From the NCBI GenBank assembly GCA_013815535.1, contig JACDGC010000154.1, positions 1 through 7,759 of the forward strand: a stretch of DNA of 7,759 nt, read 5' to 3'. The translations under genes were made by a program, and so were the position numbers. Numbering within the stretch: the stretch's first letter is position 1; every line of letters begins with the position of its first letter. This document shows positions 5,053-7,759 of this stretch, in pieces. The notes under the pieces were generated by a model. It worked only from the letters and a program-made list of their open reading frames with translations. It did not search any database and was not told where the DNA came from. The stretch comes from Ktedonobacterales bacterium (lineage in GTDB: Bacteria > Chloroflexota > Ktedonobacteria > Ktedonobacterales > JACDGC01).

Positions 5053-5457
5053 TCATTTTAGCGAACTACGTGGAACTATCAGCGATGTTAAGCCTGAAAC
5101 TCGCTGGTAATCAGTGTCGGCTGTGACAAGTGTGAGATTATGAACGAGAGCGGTTGCAGCAATCAACAGATCGATATCACCGATGAGTTGACCGGCTGGC
5201 CGCAGAATACGTCGTATATCGGCATACCGATCAGCAATTGCATAGGTTAGGCGCAATGGTGGAATTTGCTCCATCAAACGGCGGAGTTGTTGATACCATT
5301 GGTCGGTTTGTTGTAATCCGCGGATATATTCCACAATTTCTGCATATACCACAATGCTGGTGACTGACTGCGAAACAAGAGGGCGAACCAGGGCCACTGC
5401 GCCTGGTCGTCCTCGGAGATATTGACTGAGTACCACCGTATCAATGAGATACTGCAT
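5053..5457 (-). CDS. PIN-domain toxin (VapC-like)
   Basis: A 134-residue single PIN domain, normal VapC length. PIN nucleases use clustered acidic residues to hold a divalent metal and cut RNA, often tRNA or rRNA. Visible candidates are Asp6 (YLIDT), Glu40 (VYAEIVEY), Asp94 and Asp96 (GDIDLLIAATAL) and Asp114/Asp116 (LVTADTDYQRVSGL), so the acidic set is complete. The usual DTN near the N-terminus is DTV here, so the Asn that often helps position the metal is missing. The start overlaps the antitoxin gene by 17 bases and lacks a good SD of its own, as expected for a coupled toxin-antitoxin operon. It lies between the integrase and the tRNA boundary and could stabilise the element. Confidence 0.85.
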   Translation of the reverse strand: MQYLIDTVVLSQYLRGRPGAVALVRPLVSQSVTSIVVYAEIVEYIRGLQQTDQWYQQLRRLMEQIPPLRLTYAIADRYADIRRILRPAGQLIGDIDLLIAATALVHNLTLVTADTDYQRVSGLTSLIVPRSSLK

Positions 5458-5659
5458 GCTTGCTCATCTTACCGCGAATGACATCGAGCGCTGCCATATC
5501 AGCATCGAAATCACTTGCCTCTTGCGGCACCTTGGCCGGGTCAAAAGGCGGTACTTGGCTGGTTTCCCACATTTCTTCGATGATCTGGGCTAACTCTTCC
5601 TGGTCACGCTGAGGAAGTTGATCCAGATGGTCGAGAGCTTGACGAAGTTGTTCAATCAT
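5441..5659 (-). CDS. Antitoxin partner of the PIN toxin
   Basis: A 72-residue acidic protein directly upstream of, and overlapping, the PIN-toxin gene, so inferred to be its antitoxin. Residues 1-30 (MIEQLRQALDHLDQLPQRDQ, then EELAQIIEEM) form an amphipathic two-helix segment like those of small antitoxins beside cyanobacterial and Chloroflexota PIN toxins. The middle, PPFDPAKVPQEASDFDADM, is likely extended and could wrap the toxin. I see no AbrB, MetJ/Arc, Phd or HTH motif, so DNA binding and autoregulation cannot be claimed. The ATG at 5659 is chosen over the GTG at 5668 and ATG at 5665 because GGAGG (5672-5668) lies eight bases before it and would overlap or crowd the others. Confidence 0.75.
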   Translation of the reverse strand: MIEQLRQALDHLDQLPQRDQEELAQIIEEMWETSQVPPFDPAKVPQEASDFDADMAALDVIRGKMSKHAVSH

Positions 5660-5698
5660 CGCCATCACCTCCTACCGGAAAACACGACTCTTTTACGA

Positions 5699-5707
5699 AG
5701 TATACCA
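5699..5707 (-). promoter_or_regulatory. Extended -10 promoter of the toxin-antitoxin pair
   Basis: On the minus strand TGGTATACT (5707-5699): TG, one base, then TATACT. No good -35 is seen about 17 bases upstream (GCATAA). It lies immediately after the integrase stop (5724-5722), so the pair has its own promoter yet could also receive readthrough from the rep-xis-int operon. The transcript would begin near 5692. Confidence 0.5.
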
Positions 5708-5721
5708 TATTCCCGCCTGAT

Positions 5722-6861
5722 TTATGCCTCATCGTCGCTCAACATCGCTTGCATTTTATCGGCTACGCCCTCCTTCAATCCTGGAATGATGTGTGCATAT
5801 AGGTTCATCGTCACACTAATCTGACTATGACCGAGTACTTCCATTACGACACGAGGATGCACACCCTGAGCGATAAGCAAGGAGCCGCAGGTATGGCGAA
5901 GGTCGTGGAACCGCATATGCGATAAACCAGCCTTATCTAACAGCCGATAAAAGGAGCGGCTAACATTCCTTGCGCTGTACGGTGTGCCATGTGAGGTCGA
6001 AAACACCAAGTTGTTTTCCTGCCAGTTTTCGCCCGCTTGCTGACGTTCTTTATCTTGTTTGATGCGATGTTCTTGCAGCGATTGCAAAGCCACTTCAGGC
6101 AGCGGGATAGTCCGTCGTCCTTGGTCGCTTTTCGTATCTGTAAAAACAAACTCCCCTTTGATGAATTGTAAGTTTGATTCAACAGTAAGTTGCTTGCGCT
6201 TGAAGTCAATATCTTTCCACCGAAGCCCAAGCGCCTCGCCTTTCCGCAAACCGAGGGCAAGGGCTACCGTGAACAATGCAGAGAGCCTATCCCCTTGTAC
6301 TGCTTGAAGCAATCGGCGTGCATCTTCTGGTTCCAGGAATTGCGCCTTGTAACGAGAAACGCGAGGGGAGTCTACCAATTTAGCGACGTTCTGAGCTACT
6401 AGCCCCCATCGCTGAGCCTTGGCAAGAGCGATACGCAGCACGACCAAAATCAACTGCACCATCCGAGGTGAAAGCCCCGACTCTAACTTGCGATTCAGCA
6501 TCCCCTGAATATCTTGGGGCTTCAGCTTAGCAAGTTGATGTCGCCCAATCTCAGGGACAAGATGAAGGCGAACAATACTCGCATAGCTGATGTAGGTATT
6601 ATGGCGAATCGATGGCTTAGCAAATTCCTCTAGCCATTGATGCAAATATTGTTCAACCGTTTGCTTGCCAACAGGAATGGCAATGCCTTGCTGTTGGTCA
6701 CGAAGAGCAGCGGTAAGCTGCTCTTGGACTTCTTTGCGCGTGTCGCCATAGAACGACTTGCGCTTGCGCTTGCCAGCAACATAACCGAGATTAACGACCG
6801 CCACCCAGCGGCCATCATCGCGCTTGTAGATAGAACCCTCATTCTGGCCGCGCTTACTCAT
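5722..6861 (-). CDS. int: Tyrosine recombinase / integrase
   Basis: A 379-residue phage-type integrase that would recombine the element with its chromosomal site. The N-terminal arm-binding domain (about 8-55) has GSIYKRDDGRW and a basic KRKRKSFYGDTRKE stretch. A SAM-like core-binding domain covers about 68-155 (VEQYLHQWLEEF onwards). The catalytic domain covers about 175-365 with the complete active site: Arg206 (LGLRKGEALGLRW), Lys244 (DTKSDQGRRTIPL), His319-x-x-Arg322 (RFHDLRHT), His345 (VLGHS) and nucleophile Tyr355 (NLYAH). Length is standard and nothing is broken. Its start overlaps the excisionase gene by 8 bases, and its 3' end faces the tRNA-Lys gene about 1.5 kb away, with a toxin-antitoxin pair and a membrane protein in between. 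Confidence 0.95.
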   Translation of the reverse strand: MSKRGQNEGSIYKRDDGRWVAVVNLGYVAGKRKRKSFYGDTRKEVQEQLTAALRDQQQGIAIPVGKQTVEQYLHQWLEEFAKPSIRHNTYISYASIVRLHLVPEIGRHQLAKLKPQDIQGMLNRKLESGLSPRMVQLILVVLRIALAKAQRWGLVAQNVAKLVDSPRVSRYKAQFLEPEDARRLLQAVQGDRLSALFTVALALGLRKGEALGLRWKDIDFKRKQLTVESNLQFIKGEFVFTDTKSDQGRRTIPLPEVALQSLQEHRIKQDKERQQAGENWQENNLVFSTSHGTPYSARNVSRSFYRLLDKAGLSHMRFHDLRHTCGSLLIAQGVHPRVVMEVLGHSQISVTMNLYAHIIPGLKEGVADKMQAMLSDDEA

Positions 6862-7096
6862 CGTCCTTGCCCCCCTGTAACTGCTTTTGAATGAATGCCT
6901 CTAACTCTGCTACCGGAATGCGCCGCGCCTTTTTGATTTTGATGCTCACCATCTCGCCACTCAGCACCAAGTCATACAGGAGTGAGCGGCTCACATTAAG
7001 GCGTTGCGCGGCCTGGGTAATGGTGAGCAACAAGAGTGGTACATCCCCGCTCTGCATCACCGGTGCTAACACCACATCGCTACGACGCTGACTCAT
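6854..7096 (-). CDS. xis: Excisionase-type helix-turn-helix protein
   Basis: From ATG 7096 an 80-residue small DNA-binding protein. The C-terminal two thirds match the excisionase-family (HTH_17, MerR-like winged helix) pattern: LLTITQAAQRLNVSRSLLYD, then a wing ending in ARRIPVAELEAFIQ. Such proteins bend DNA at attachment sites and steer the integrase towards excision; some also regulate transcription. ATG 7096 has AAAGGGGG ending six bases upstream; ATG 7102, two codons earlier, is also possible. It overlaps the end of the rep gene by 17 bases (23 from ATG 7102) and the start of the integrase gene by 8, giving one tightly packed rep-xis-int unit. Confidence 0.85.
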   Translation of the reverse strand: MSQRRSDVVLAPVMQSGDVPLLLLTITQAAQRLNVSRSLLYDLVLSGEMVSIKIKKARRIPVAELEAFIQKQLQGGKDDE

Positions 7097-7759
7097 GCGC
7101 ATCCCCCTTTGCTCCTCGCACGACTTTGGGAAACTCTAGCGGTGCTTTGTAGGGCAGCTTCTTCCCCGCCATGCGCGCCCGTTCGCGCACATCCTCCGCG
7201 AAGTCGCGCCCGCGCCCTTGGTCCCGTTCCGCGATCCGTTCCAGAAACGCCGCCACCTCCTGCGCCAACGATGCGGGCGCTTTGAGATAGGCTCCGCGTT
7301 GCGTTGCCAATGACACCAACAGCCCCCGCACCTCCGCGTCTAACTTCTCCAAATCCGGTGCCGCCTCCCGCGCCCGTTTGAGCGGCTTGGGCAATCCTTG
7401 CCCGAACGGCACCCGCTGCACCACTTCCCACAGCGGATCGGTCGCCCACCGCGTCTGATTGCTATCGCCCCCTGGCACCGCCAACCGCATCCAGCCGCGC
7501 CCCGTCACATCCGGCAAGAGGTCATATTCGGGAGGAAAGCCCACCCCAAAGCCCCACATCTCGCCCAGGTGCTCAATCGCGACATAGGGGTCGTCGTACC
7601 ACCGTGCGCCCTTCTCCGTACCATAGGCGACCTCTAACTCATTGAGGATGCCCCGCCGATAGCGAATCTCGATGCGCGTCAGCCGTATCCCTGGCTCCCA
7701 GCCCCCCGCCTTGTGGATCTCGCGCATCCAAGGCTTCTTGCGCTTGCGCTCCTCAAGAA
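7080..7759 (-). CDS. Replication initiator-like protein, C-terminal part
   Basis: The frame is open through the right edge of the window, so the 225 visible residues are only the C-terminal part and the internal Met at 7727 is not the start. Visible features: a basic entry (EERKRKKPWMREIH), then a K-A-G-G-W-E segment, TRIEIRYRRGILNEL, EHLGEMWGFGVGF, WMRLAVPGGDSNQTRW and DPLWEVVQ. This order resembles the C-terminal domain of plasmid and phage replication initiation proteins, which have a W-R-x-E-F-R-x-R-R segment followed by RLxxLW and WLRLxxP..DxNRxRW. A long charged helical tail follows. The assignment is by motif resemblance; the catalytic Tyr/His region would be outside the window. The gene is markedly more GC-rich than the integrase gene. 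It overlaps the xis gene, so the element may replicate as well as integrate. Confidence 0.6.
   Translation of the reverse strand, partial: LEERKRKKPWMREIHKAGGWEPGIRLTRIEIRYRRGILNELEVAYGTEKGARWYDDPYVAIEHLGEMWGFGVGFPPEYDLLPDVTGRGWMRLAVPGGDSNQTRWATDPLWEVVQRVPFGQGLPKPLKRAREAAPDLEKLDAEVRGLLVSLATQRGAYLKAPASLAQEVAAFLERIAERDQGRGRDFAEDVRERARMAGKKLPYKAPLEFPKVVRGAKGDAHESAS

Noticed and set aside
4208..7759. Second copy of the tRNA-Lys 3' end (far attachment site)
   Set aside because: Looked for but not found in the window; if present it lies right of 7759.
1..7759. CRISPR array, insertion-sequence ends, rRNA
   Set aside because: No regularly spaced repeats, transposase motifs or rRNA-like conserved blocks were seen.

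Overview
The window reads like bacterial chromosome from an environmental, moderately GC-rich organism. The protein styles (a pentapeptide-repeat/TIR protein starting MADP, a DUF433/DUF5615 pair, a secreted Ig-like protein with the NASWAW motif, a two-gene NfeD/slipin operon) suggest Chloroflexota, with Cyanobacteria as the alternative. This is inference from family style; there is no marker gene.

Left part (1-960) is gene wreckage. A strong extended -10 promoter and a good ribosome binding site still feed a TIR/pentapeptide-repeat gene that is broken by an in-frame stop and a frameshift and cut off at its 3' end. It runs head-on into the truncated, stop-containing remains of a DUF5615 (PIN-like) toxin gene on the minus strand. 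The partner DUF433 antitoxin gene looks intact and keeps its own promoter and Shine-Dalgarno (SD), so it is now probably an orphan.

Middle part (1170-4215) looks like ordinary backbone. On the minus strand lie a small secreted four-cysteine protein and a 277-residue protein of unknown function with an HELLN motif, perhaps a degenerate zincin. Its SD sits in one arm of a leader inverted repeat. Divergently, an NfeD-like membrane protein and a slipin overlap by 8 bases and form a membrane-microdomain operon. A hairpin, a tRNA-Lys(TTT) gene with its own promoter, and a clean intrinsic terminator follow.

Right part (about 4208-7759) looks like an integrated mobile element that begins at the 3' end of tRNA-Lys and continues past the window. 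Just after the tRNA terminator come three direct copies of TGACAGCCAC, which look like arm-type integrase sites. Then come a DUF6518-like membrane protein (plus strand) and, on the minus strand, a tightly overlapping rep-xis-int cassette (partial replication initiator, MerR/excisionase-type HTH protein, tyrosine integrase with a complete catalytic set) and a PIN-domain toxin-antitoxin pair. The element appears able to excise and possibly replicate, with the toxin-antitoxin pair as a likely stabiliser. The far attachment site is not in view.

Extended -10 promoters (TG, one base, then TATAAT-like) recur in front of genes on both sides of the element boundary.
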